A stretch of DNA of 64,000 bases, taken from contig JABSSW010000048.1 in NCBI GenBank assembly GCA_018902385.1, positions 62,001 to 126,000 on the forward strand, in the 5' to 3' direction. Source of the DNA: Physcia stellaris. Lineage: Eukaryota; Ascomycota; Lecanoromycetes; Caliciales; Physciaceae. The translations under genes were made by a program, and so were the position numbers. This document shows, in pieces, positions 1-11,126 of this stretch; positions within the stretch are counted from its first letter, which is position 1, and every line of letters begins with the position of its first letter. The notes beneath the pieces were generated by a model. It made no database searches. It saw only the letters and a list, made by a program, of their open reading frames with translations, and was not told the origin of the DNA.

Positions 1-2101
1 GAAGAGCGGATCCAGTCAACAAATTCTGGCGAGAATTCGAGCGATGAGCGTGCGAATCATCAGACAGATGCAACCATCTAGATGTACGGTAACCCGCAGC
101 CCAGACGATATCATCCATCACCGTCTATTTCAAGGAGGATGACGACTCCCTCCCGTCCTGCAGATATGACACTCAATTACTGAAAGAAGATAGCGGCTTC
201 ATTTTCTGTAAGTAGTATTTTGCCACCTTGCGGTCTTCCAAGCCGTCTAAATAACGCTAGAGATGAGAAATTGCGCGCGGATATTTCCAAAACGAATCGT
301 TTCGATACTACATGATACCCCGGGTTTAAGTATGCAAGATCTACGGACAAACTCAGTCGCCTGAACATAAGATCTGCTCGAACTTCTAGGGCTTTGAGGT
401 GGATGCGAGCTATTTTCGTGTACGAATACAAATTTTCCTTCCAACGAAGCAAACTCGTCGCCTTTGAGAGCACAATACAGGCAAACTCGTTTCCACCTAC
501 AAAGTCGAAGTCGATGAAGGCAAACCACGCCGCCTGTGCAGTCAATGCTTCTCACCTAACCTCCTTGGTCTACAAAATATCGTTAACATCAAGGGTACGA
601 AAGCTAGTTCCTTGGTAAGTATAATTCGTCTTTTCAATCCCTTTGCGTTTATCCCCTCTCCCTCTTGCAAAAGACCCCCCCCATTGTCCAAAGCTATCCT
701 ATCCCAAATCCCCATCCTCCTCTCGAACTCCCATCTCATTCTCCTCCATCGACCCCAAAGGTAAAGCGCGGGCTAGACTCAATCCCTTCTTTCTTCTCCA
801 TCCCTATTCACTGGGTACTTATATCAACCTCTCACTCGACGATGTAAGCACAAACAAAGTAACCCGAGCCAGCCGTAATATTCGCATGGGGAAAGGGAAA
901 TAATTAACTAAAGTAAGTTAAAGAAAAATATTTTCAGCAGGGCTCGCAGCGTGCTCGTGGTAATGTTCTTGTGAGTTTTCCAGTTCATCTCCTTTTTCTC
1001 TCTCTCGTGCCCGCTCTTACCTGACCCTGCCCTTGAGAAATCGGCACACACAAATCGCTTTATTACGATCAATCAATTATTCAATTATTCAATCAATCGA
1101 TCAATCATCGCCAGGTAGAGCTCACCCCCGAAATCCCCCAACACCCATAAATCACCCTTCCCTCCCCCAATTCCCCCTCTTCTCAATCCTCCTCAACCCT
1201 AACATCGAATCCCAAAAAAAGTGCAGGATGACATCCCACAAAAAAGCGAGGGATCTTTGTGTCTATCTCCCACGAAGATTGCGTCAACCCGACATTTCTA
1301 ATCTCTTTGGAACATGTTCTTGGAGGAAAAGACTGGGTCCGGAATTGTCGCGTGAATGAAAGCTCGCTCTTTGCCCTTCCTGAAGGGACATGGATAGATG
1401 ATACGTTTGCGACTCAATGAGAGAGCAGGGGGCGAGGAGAGTAACTGTGAAGCGCAGAAGAGATCACCACCGAAATTATTCCGCACAGGTGGGATAAGCA
1501 GAAGATGGGGATTACAATATCCATGTACCAGAACGAGCACAAGAGCGACGAGTCCTTGAAGACGCGGGAGGGTAGTGTAGTAGCCATATCCACAGCATTC
1601 ATCTGTATTACACATAGTATTATACTACTTTTCCAGTCTCTCCCGCCTTAAGCGATACGTACATCCAGGGAAAGTGAGACCGCGACTATAGATCATTCCC
1701 AAAGGAATAAACAGAAAGCGTACTGGGAGTAGCTCAGAGTGCCTAAACCCCAACCAACATATGCGCCCTGACGCCCTGCTATATGTACTAACCAGACGAC
1801 GCTCGCTGTGCAATGACTTATTTGAGAAAGATGATACTATATTGAAAGAAAGGGAAAGCTATGAAAGATGGTAGATATGGTTGAGTAAAACGCTGGGTGA
1901 TCCAGTCTTGGGACTGATCTCACGTTTCCATTCTGATGAGGTCGAGTCTCCCGAAGTCGAATCAGTTGCCCTGTAGAGCTTTGCGCCATGCCAGACCAGT
2001 CGGATATCCAACAGGTGTGGAGAGCGTGGGTCTCTCTTCTATGGTCAAGGAAAAGATGGTTGTCAAATTTTCAATCAGGGACAGATCAGCGTGAGTTTAC
2101 C
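1..2101. other. Intergenic left flank with no complete gene
   Basis: No complete gene is supported here. A minus-strand open frame at 177-545 resembles a fragment of an acetyltransferase and is listed separately. From about 1070 to 1200 the plus strand is C- and T-rich with ATCA-type runs, as is common near fungal promoters. The stretch from 1200 to 2100 is downstream of the minus-strand aquaporin gene and probably includes its 3' untranslated region. I see no RNA gene in it. Confidence 0.6.
177..545 (-). pseudogene. Possible remnant of a GNAT (NAT9-like) acetyltransferase
   Basis: This open frame has no ATG at its start. Near its end it reads SKRFVLEISARN and then SSLALFRRLG, which resembles the end of the acetyl-CoA fold in N-acetyltransferase 9-like GNAT proteins, where an isoleucine-rich strand is followed by N-x-x-S-L-x-L-F-x-x-L-G-F. 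The upstream acetyl-CoA loop (R/Q-x-x-G-x-G/A) is not visible in the same frame, and I could not join a plausible 5' exon. It may be a decayed copy, an exon of an unrecognised gene, or a chance match. The call rests on one short motif. Confidence 0.25.
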
Positions 2102-3588
2102 TCAATGACGACCAGCCTCTGCAGCAGGCCCAGCCTGATAGGGATCCAATGACGGGGCATCTGCTCCCAAGTTCGGATCCAGGCGGTTGGCAGTCTGGCT
2201 GTGGTGAGCGCCACCATGCACAATGTCATCCCCTCCGCCGAAATGGTTGTTGGCTGCATCAAGAGGAGGGTTAGTTCTCACCGTCTCTGGCTGTAAGGTC
2301 GGCAACTCGGGATCCAGCGAGGGCAGAGATGAGCCTCTTCGTCGGGAGCCCTTCATTGCTGACATGGGCGCTTGCGGCTGCGGCTGTTGCTTCAATGGAC
2401 TTGAGCTTGGACGGTCCTGGAGGGCCGGCTCGTCTCCTGTTTTCGATCTCGTTTGGTGTGAGCGAACTTGCTCCAGCGGTATCTCTTCCCGTCTGTAGTC
2501 GGCGAATGTATCCCCACTGATCGGCCTACTTTTCGTAATTGGCTGACTTCCACTATCACTCGGTGCTGAGAAATTGACCATCGGTCGGTTGGTATCTCTC
2601 TCCGGATCAAACAGCTGCGTCTCATTCTCGTCAAAGTCTTGACCAGGATTCGCGGTTTCGTATTCAAGCATCTTGATGAATTTGTAGAAGCCTGATGCTA
2701 GCAGAGACCCAAGCAAAGGGCCAATCCAATAGATCCAATGGTAGTCCTCAAAAGTACGGACGACAACGCAAGGGCCGAATGAGCGGGCCGGATTCAATGA
2801 GCCACCAGTGTAATATACGCCGCTGAGTTCGGCGATGAACAGCGAGAGACCGATACCTACGGGAGCGATGAACGTGCCCTTGTGTTTTTCCGCCGCCAGC
2901 ATGAAGATGGTGAAGACAAGCTCGGCTGTGAGAAACATCTCGATGAAGAGCCCTTGGGTGCGGGAAGTTCCTGCGCCAAGCGTGGTTCGGACGTTGAGTT
3001 GGCCTGGGTATAGTGTTGAGACGACCGCTGCGGCAGCGATACCGCCAATGAGTTGGGATATTATGACTAAGCTGCCTCGTAGCCAGGGGACAGCGCCAAC
3101 TATCATCATTCCGAAGGATACCTGATCACTTTTAGCTAGACCCAGCTTCAGCAGCGTATTCGCCAGCTTACTGCCGGATTGAACAACCCTCCACTGATCC
3201 TGAAAAACACCCAGGCATTGACGGCGAGTGAGAAGCCAAAACACAGGCTTATATAAAGTAATTGAGCGGGATTGGAGCCTTGAGCTATGGTGGTGGAAGT
3301 GGATCCTTGGGTCTGGGAATTGGCCACTTGGGTTCCTGTAAAGGCGAAGAAGAGGAAGAGAAAGGTGCCAGCAAACTCGCCGGCCATGGCGATGAAGTGG
3401 TTACGGATCTTGTCAGGACTAGAACAACTGTCAGTGTATTTCCATACAGGATCAGATGAGGCTGGAGGGTCAACTTACAGGAAGCCGAGAAAGGGGACTT
3501 TGTTCTCCTTTGAGTCCATTGCTCTAGCTCTCATACCTGGGAAAACGAAGCCCCCTGTAAGATGACGCGAGCTTGAATTTCGATCCAT
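2102..3588 (-). CDS. Aquaporin (MIP family channel) with a long C-terminal tail
   Basis: Three exons on the minus strand: 3588-3479, 3418-3172 and 3121-2102, giving 458 residues. The introns (3419-3478 and 3122-3171) are 60 and 50 bp with GT-AG ends, and both keep the frame. The protein is a major intrinsic protein that moves water or small solutes across a membrane. It has six hydrophobic helices between about residues 40 and 280 and both pore motifs, NPA at about 117-119 followed by VSFG, and NPAR at about 229-232. The segment before helix 1 (LPDKIRNHFIAMAGEF) is typical of fungal aquaporins. About 180 residues after the last helix are polar and rich in S, P, Q and D, longer than in classical aquaporins and probably cytosolic. 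ATG 3588 is chosen because it directly precedes the conserved N-terminal exon. Water and glycerol transport cannot be told apart here. Confidence 0.92.
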
Positions 3589-4658
3589 GCTGGATGGCTG
3601 GTCGTGGTCGAGGCGTGAGGTCGACAAGTGTTGGAGGCAGGCTTCAGACAAGAAACAAGGAAACGGGAAAGAAATGAGACAATATATCGAAAGTAACGTT
3701 ATGTACACATATCATTAGGAGATCACACAGCAAGAGAGATGTTCACTTGCCCAAAATCTGAGGAAAAGAGAAAGAGATGATACGAGAAATTGAAGATGGT
3801 TCAGGATTTTGCCCACCGCACCCTCGGCAGTAGCGTGTCATGAGCGGCAGCGAAGATCCGTGGGGCCGCATAACTCGTATCGATAAGAAAAAGGAGCTAA
3901 GTGAAACGTCAGAGAATTGGATGTAGTCCAGCCAGCGGCAGAGGAATTGCCATTGACTGTGGGGATCGGGGGTACTCGGGGCTGGTGTGCAGCAGACAGC
4001 CAGGGTAAGCCTGACTTGAACGAGTTGACGAGTTGACGAGAGTGGCAGATGATGCGTCAATGGCATCCTTAAATGCAGCTGCTCCTGACAAGCTTTTTAG
4101 CCGCTCAAACTAGAGCACCTATATATAAGTCCACTCCTATAGACCATTTCATACGGAGGACAGAGTGAACCCCATGTGAAGAGCACAAACTCCATACCGA
4201 GGGTGGACGGTTTCAGACGAATGAAGCGTTCGAAGATCTCCACTTGAAGAGGAACGCAGTATTGCTCCTGTACAGATGACTACAATGTTCATTACATCTT
4301 CATTTGAACACTAGAGCTTCGATATCAGGTCTCTTTACGACTTTATATACCTGGGATCAGCCGCAATGGAGCGGGCATGGGTAAACTCTCTAATCGATAA
4401 TGTGCCTCTATTTCCTCGGAATGTTTGACCAGCGCCGATGGCAATGCTTGCATGCATCAAGAAATCTATCTACCCGCATTCGACATAAAGCAAAGAAAGA
4501 AAAGCCTTCTCTTCCTGTCTGGAAAGGAAGAGAAAGGATGCTTATTTTCAAATCAAGGCTGCTAGGGTATATCCGTCAGTCGCTATGCAACGTAAAGTCG
4601 TAATGGATCAAATGCTCCTCTTTCACCACGCTCAGATCGTAAATCTCACCCCCACTCC
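3589..4658. other. Intergenic region upstream of the aquaporin gene
   Basis: This lies between the aquaporin start and the 3' end of the Flc/TRP-like gene, both on the minus strand. A TATATATA element at about 4119-4128 is the only obvious core-promoter candidate for the aquaporin; it would imply a 5' leader of roughly 500 bases. An almost exact duplication of GAGTTGAC is seen at 4022-4040. No convincing coding exon is present. Confidence 0.5.
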
Positions 4659-7582
4659 CTACGATTGCCCCCTTTCTTCATCCTCGGCAAATCCGACCGC
4701 TCTCTCCTTTCCGTTCCGCGTCTTTTTAACATCCAAACCCACCGAATCTCGCGGCGATGACATCGCTGACACGGGCAGGCCCTTTGGCGTAGGCACTCGC
4801 TGCGGAGTGGACATGCTTCTGTGTGGCGTCGAGTTTCCCCGCTGCGGTGTCCCTATCCGTTGAGGGGACGCAAAACGCTGGGGCGTCGTAGAGTCTCTCA
4901 AGCTACCGTCGCTGGCTTTGTGAGTGGGCAGGGTAGTGCGGCTCATAAGCTGTGAATCGCGATTGCTGGCGTCGTGCCAAGTGGAAAAGTCGCGGTTACT
5001 CCAGCTGGCTCGATGGACGCGGGCACCAAAGGGGACGTTGTTGCTGACGGAGTATTGAGACCTCATACTGTTAGCTCTGCTAGCGCGAGTGGCTTGTCCG
5101 CCGACTGAAGTACGCGAGGTGGATGGGTCGAACTTTTGGTCTTCGTAGTCTTCATCTTCGTCTTCGATCTTTGCCACACGGCGGACATCTTTCACAGCAA
5201 AGTAGGGTTCTTTGGGCTCCTCTGGAAGAGGCGGGGGTGGTGGAGGGAGATCTAGGGTCGCCTTCTCGAGGTGTGAATAGTAGCGGTGGCGGATCTTTTC
5301 TAGTCTTTCTGGTTTGATGGATTCGCTGTCTCGCATGACGGACATGTAGGTGGAAATCGCTCCTATAACGATAGCCACCATCAGGATAATGGTGAGTATG
5401 CCGTGGATGACGATGATGACAATGCCAATGACGGCGGCAGCGATACGATTGTGATTGGTGAAAAACCGAGTACTGAAGACGGCGGATAAAGCAACCGTGG
5501 CAACCTTGCTGAAGCCGAGTATATAGACCATTAAAGCGTTCAACCGAGACCCCTCGAATGGTTTCATAATGAAGATGCCGATAAGTGCGAAAAATTCAAC
5601 GATCAGCAAGCCAAAGACCTGGGTCAGTGGGTTTCCAGCAGCGCCTCCGTAGAAACATGCTCGAATGAATTCGTAGATGAGCCAGGCGGAAAAGAACCAC
5701 CAGCGTGTCCGTCGGAAACGTGATGCCAACCAGCCGAATTTCTTAGTGTAGTCTTCGTCTTCATGTACCTGAGTCCTTTGCGGATCTTCACTGATATATC
5801 TGACTCTCCACCAAGGTACCGAAGCGGCGGAAACTTTCACTTCAGACTCTTCCGAACGCTTGCTATCAAGACCAAAGCTGTAATCAGGGATCAATCCCTT
5901 GCCTTTAGATTTTTCGAGATGTAAACGGTCCTGGATTGTCTCGTAACGTCCATAACGTAGACGATAGAAGCAAGCATAACCTGCAATCCCCAGTAATCCG
6001 ACAAAGAACAGTAGGAAAACAATGGCTGCGAGCGCTGTAACACCGGGAGATCCCTTGTACGTGAATTGAAATAAGGTCAGGAACATCATCATGAAGAACG
6101 CAATGAAAATTGTTCGGAGTACAGCTAGTGCAGTATAGCCAAGCCAGTGTGCCCTGAAGTACTCCAGACGCTCTTTTTTCAGTAGATTCGCCTTGCTGAG
6201 AGCTTCCAATAGCCACTTGAACGCAACGACGGCAGCAGCGACAAGGGTAGCGAGGATGATCCACCAAAGGAATCCAGTCATGAACGCGTTGGAGGCAGGG
6301 ATGTCCTCCGGAACAAGAGTGCCAGCAAAGCCCGAGTAATTTCCAGGAAGAGGTATGCCAGGCTTGACTGGATTTCCGTAAAAGGAGTAACCACTTGTAG
6401 AATTTGCACCATGACTAGCCCGCTTCGTAAGCGCTTGCTCCAGCCTTTTGGTTGTTGGCATTGTACCGGTATTTGTGATATCGACAGCCCGACGCAGTAA
6501 GTCGAAATAGGACCTCTTGTAAATTTGGGAAATTTGGTAGCCTCCCCCAACAGAGTCGGACGATGATCCTACAGCTGCGGCACCAACTGTACTTGTATTG
6601 CCTTTGTTGCTTCCAATAAGCTGGTTGATGCTATTTTGCATTGGCTCGCTATATATCATTCCCGCACTCCATGCATAATTGCTCCAAAATGCCACCAGCA
6701 CGCTGGGCCAGTTCATCGATAACGCCCCGGTGTAGAAGATATGCTGAAATATAGAGAAGACGACAAAGACCGAAATTGAATGGGCATAGTGGGTGCGAGT
6801 AGTTGGTATGTGATTTCCATAAACTGCTGTTGCAAACGATGAGGCGAGTGCGACGAGAGTAAAGATTCCTAAAGTTGTCCCAACGGCGGCAGGGTGGGAA
6901 AAGGTTGCTCCATTTGTGACCACCGCGGAATAGCATGCTACCTCGGTCTGCGTCAGGTTGGAGAAGACTCGGAGTGTTGCTTGCCCCTCAAAGTCAGGTA
7001 TACTCAACGCAATCGGAGGAATGCCGGCTACATCGGTCTGAGACACTGGAATGAACCCGTTGGCTTCAATGGGCACACTGCTATTCATGGGACACAAGCT
7101 GCAGAGCGTGAGTAATTGTCGAAGCTTGAGGCCGGCTTTCTCACCTATAGATCTGGGCCTTGCACGGGTCAAATACGAGTCGGAAGTGTTCTTCACCATA
7201 GGCACTGACTTGGATGAGCACTTCGGGACGTCAGCACATGCCATTCCTTTCATAACGACCAAAGCGTACGCAAAGTGCTCATATTCGCAATAGCTGTATT
7301 TCCCTCCAAATGAAACAACACCGTCATATTATCGGCGTAGTAAGCGGCATCGAAGCGGGTGACATTTATCGTGGATTGCCCGTTACAATCCCCAAAGTTC
7401 TGTGTGTAGAGCGCCGGTCTTCGATCATCGGCCAAGTAAACGGTCTCGCCAGCGGCATTTGTGGCAGTGACATACTTCGTCTTGGAATCGGCAGCGAAAG
7501 TGCCGTCTATCAGAGTAAGGAAGGTGGTGAAGAATAACAGAAGTCCGAGCGGCGCCAGGCTTTTCAGTCGGGAGAAGGCCAT
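4659..7582 (-). CDS. Flc/TRP-like membrane protein (ML-like domain plus TRP channel-like domain)
   Basis: Three exons on the minus strand: 7582-7270, 7220-7145 and 7098-4659, giving 942 residues. The introns are 49 and 46 bp, and splicing restores the run IQVSAYGEEHF followed by FDPC and SLCPMN. The protein begins with a signal peptide (about residues 1-30). Next come a lumenal or extracellular ML-like domain with conserved cysteines (about 31-180), roughly nine to ten transmembrane segments (about 185-725), a proline-rich linker (DLPPPPPPLPEEP) and a basic, serine-rich tail with repeated TPQR motifs. This is the architecture of yeast Flc1-3 and fungal TRP-like channels, linked to calcium homeostasis, FAD import into the ER and cell-wall integrity. 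The precise transported substrate cannot be read from sequence. ATG 7582 is chosen because it starts the signal peptide. Confidence 0.9.
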
Positions 7583-8549
7583 GACCGGAGGCTGATCAGA
7601 TTCGGGACAGTTTCGAGGAAGGGTGTGTAGTGGAGAGGATAATCCAGACTAGAAAGAGTAGCGATAGTAATACTGTTGCTGTCTAGCAGGCCATCAAGGT
7701 CCACGCAAGGCTCGCTCTAGGTGCATTATCAACCAAAAGCTGGTGATGATAAGTAAGCCAAGCTCATATTCGGCCTTTTCAGTCCTCAGTGACTGAGCTG
7801 AGGAGGTGAGCGAAGACGGCCGAGAGGGTACAGTAATCAAAGAGAGTGGGTGACAGTGACACGGGAGGTCTGACTAGGACAAAGAGAAAGGGCATTTAGT
7901 CATGTAGGTGGTGATTCCCTGCCTCTGAAAAGATCCGGTTTCTATGCATCGCGCTAGGCCAGATTGAGAAATGTATGGCCTTGCCTTCACTCCGAAGCGC
8001 CCACTAATCGCGTGACAATTCTCATGGCAATCCTCCGTAGTTTGACACATGAAAGATGTGGAGAAAAGCGACGGGCTCAGCTTGCATGTCTGCGAAGGCC
8101 TTGGCGCCGAAATATTGTCCTGTGGCTTGTGCATATCTCCCGGCGCATTGCATCTTTCCACTCGGTCTTATCTCCGTCCATCCAGAGACGATGCCAAATG
8201 TGAATAATGCTGCTTTAAGTGCTTCGTCTAGTTTAAGTACTTATTCTACATCGCTTTCCTCATTTTCCCTCATATCTCATAAATGTCTTGTAGAGCCAAC
8301 CGGTCAATCAGCCTTCCCCCACCTAGATCACTCTGTTCTGGATCCTCGGAGTCCACAGAGTTCAGGTCACTGCCAAGCTCCATTGTCACGGCTTGCTCTA
8401 TCGCTAGCTGCCTCCCGGGCTAGACTGATCTAGATGGTGACAACTGACGAGGAGGCACGATTGAACCTGCTTGTTGCTGTGTTGGCGCTGTGTTTGGTGC
8501 ACACCACCAAACCCAAGGTTCAAATGGTACAAGGACCGATGCATGCTAT
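7583..8549. other. Intergenic promoter region of the Flc/TRP-like gene
   Basis: The 967 bases lie between two minus-strand genes and should hold the 3' untranslated region of the BTB gene and the promoter of the Flc/TRP-like gene. Around 7791-7806 there is a short imperfect inverted repeat (CTCAGTGACTGAGCTGAG). The open frames seen between 7874 and 8433 lack conserved motifs and splice support, and I treat them as chance. Confidence 0.5.
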
Positions 8550-10660
8550 CTAGGCGTCTAGCCGGAGCCTGTCCAACAGCCCATCGATTTTGCCAAGTAA
8601 GATTTGATAATTGACGGCATCTCCAGCAAACTCATCTCCCGCGATCTCGCCGTCCAATGTTCGTATCTGGCCTTCCATCATCGGGTCACTGGTGGTCTGC
8701 GTTGCTATCGCTTCTCCATGTGGTTTGCATCTCACATTAATCGCTTCATCGTCCGGCGTATTATTGTCTGCCTCCCTTTTCGGTGAAGCATCCGAGCTTC
8801 TCAAGTGCTCGTTTGTTAAAGGCTTGATATCTATCAATGTATCAGTATGGCTTTCTGCCACCTGTGCGTCTTCATCCATTATTTCTTCAAGTCCGGCATC
8901 CTCAAAGCGTAGGCGGAATCGCTCAGACAGATAATATCGAATACTACACACGAATTAGCGATCTAATGAGGTATAATCATAGCTAGACTTACTCATCAAT
9001 TAGCTCAATACTATCTGTCTCCTGCCTACCCTTGATTCGTCCAGCACTCTCCCGGATTAACTCTGCGAAATCTTCTTCGTCGATGTAGGACTCCAGTCGT
9101 TGAGCAAAATACCTTGCAGCGAACTCTTCGAGACGCGGTACCCGTGTGAGCCAGCCAGCTCGAATTACATCGTAAATGTCAATGGTTTCTGGTTCCGGCT
9201 CTTCCCAGTCGGGATCAAGCTGAGGTGGGATTTGCGACATCGTTCCGTTACCTAGAGTACTAATGGCTACCGCAGCTCTTTGCTTGAGCTTGTCGATAAG
9301 AAGGAGGTCTGCGGCAAATAGTACATCAACGGCAATCTCCAGCGGAACATCGGCTTTCTCTGTGTACAAAAAGATAAGGACGACCTCAAGCACCTCAGGA
9401 GAGCAGTCAATAGGTATAATCTGCAAGTGTTTTGTATTCTGGGCTTCTTTGAAACTAGAAGAAAACATTGTGAGGAAGAATTCTGAGCGAAGCAGCATTG
9501 CGCGATGAACTGGAAACAAAACGGAGGTTCGTGCCTTCCTTGCTCGCGACGGCGTTCGTAGTGTGTTCGACATCGGTCCCACAGGTATTCCATTCAGCGG
9601 CCCGGTAGCATCGCGGACAGGCGGCGTTGAAGCCTGCTTTTCCCCTGCATCGACGTCGTCATCGCCAACAGTCTCATCCGCTCTGAGAAGTACATCTGCG
9701 AATATCCCGTTGTCACGGTCCCATCTTATATCATCTACCTTTTGCGTATCAACCACTGTCTTGTGCCTAAGTACGTTGTCACGAAACCAGGACTCAATTT
9801 GTCGCTGGCCTCTTCCCACCTCATCTTGCCGATGCTGTCTCGTGAGACGCCGATCGTCGGCTTCCAATATTCCGTCCCACAGGCTCCTGATCTCTAAGTG
9901 TTTGCTGATTTTGTCAATGCCCTCAAGAATCTCGTCTTCCGTAAACCCAGTCCCCGGACCACCTCCAATATCTCGGGGTATTTCGCCAAGATAGATATAC
10001 TTAATAGCTATAGCAAAGGCTTGTGGAGGAATTGCAGATGGGAGTTTCCAGGTTGTTGTTTCAGGGGCAGTAGAGAGCTTTCTGTGAAAGTAGGGCGACC
10101 TTGCAGATAAGATGAATTTGTGAAGATTAAAGGTTTCCGAAGTGGTTGCGACCTGAAGATCAGAGGTTTCCGGTTGCTCTCGCGTCAGCAGAGACGTGAT
10201 GTGGGCCGCGAACGGTTGCAAAGGATCTGTAGATTTTGAATAGTCGTAAGAGAGCAACAGATTTCTGATTCGGTCGTTCAAGGCATTGTACAGGCAACGC
10301 TCGCCTTGAAACGTATCTCTCTCACAAAGTGCGCCAGCCTCCAGCAGGAGCTGCACGACTTCGTAATGACCGCACAGACTGGCCTGTCGAAGCGTGGTTC
10401 AGCCACAGCCTACACTGGAGGGAGAGGCCCCTTACCAATATTAGTGGTGTATAGTCAAAACGATCTCGAGCGTTGATGTTCACACCTTCTGTTGTTATCA
10501 TTTCCTGACATGACTTAAGATCTCCTCGTCTGCAGGCTTCACAGAGCTTGCTGAAGCTTTCGCTGGTGTCAAGTGGACTGTCTTCTTTCAATCTGCCGCT
10601 CTCGATAAGCTGGTGCTCTTCGCGAAGGCTGGCTTCGAGTTGGTCTTTTCTAACGACCAT
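8550..10660 (-). CDS. Ankyrin-repeat and double BTB/POZ domain protein
   Basis: Three exons on the minus strand: 10660-10436, 10383-8993 and 8943-8550, giving 669 residues; introns are 52 and 49 bp. Ankyrin-like helices lie at about residues 28-115, including YTPLILASLCGHYEVVQLLL, which is rebuilt across intron 1. A first BTB/POZ fold follows at about 150-215 (LHKFILSARSPYF, YIYLGEIP) and a second at about 300-445 (ADVLL, VHRAMLLRSEFF, FLYTE). The C-terminal 130 residues are acidic. This matches the ABTB1 and yeast Btb-type family; such proteins commonly act as substrate adaptors for Cullin-3 ubiquitin ligases, but the substrate is unknown. ATG 10660 is used because the open frame upstream has no in-frame ATG, only a GTG at 10732. 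The gene is divergent from nimA with 466 bases between starts. Confidence 0.87.
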
Positions 10661-11126
10661 ATTGGGAATAAAAAGAAAGTCCTCCGAATGGCGACGAGCT
10701 ACGAGTGGTGATGGGGAGAGAATCTTGAACACCGAAGAAAACCCAAAATGATTATTAAAGTGGCGCCGTTATCAGATCGATCTTATCAACGGATCGGGGG
10801 AAGCTGCGGGTGTTGCCCAGCCAAAAGGCTAGTGTCAACAATGCAAATAGTGAAGATCAGAGGGATCAAGAAAACCCAATTGCAATGAACACCGAGTGCT
10901 GTACAGGGTGGTGTTGAAATAAATAATTATTTGCATTTGGACACTCCTTTTTATTTTGTTTCCCTTTTCGCTCTATCTTGGGGGATCGCTACGCATACAC
11001 CGCCTACCCGACCTGTAAACAACCAACAACCAACAGCCAGCACATTCCCAGTCTCTTTGTCCAAAGCTACCATCGATCAGAGCTTTCGCTGTATGCGCGG
11101 TCCCTTGTTTTACGTTGTCCTGCATC
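10661..11126. promoter_or_regulatory. Shared divergent promoter region of the BTB gene and nimA
   Basis: The 466 bases separate two start codons that face away from each other. They contain an A/T-rich block (AAATAAATAATTATTTGC at about 10917-10934) and, 34 bases before the nimA start, an out-of-frame ATG at 11093. No specific factor site is assigned. The region must hold the promoters of both genes unless one gene uses distant elements. Confidence 0.6.
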
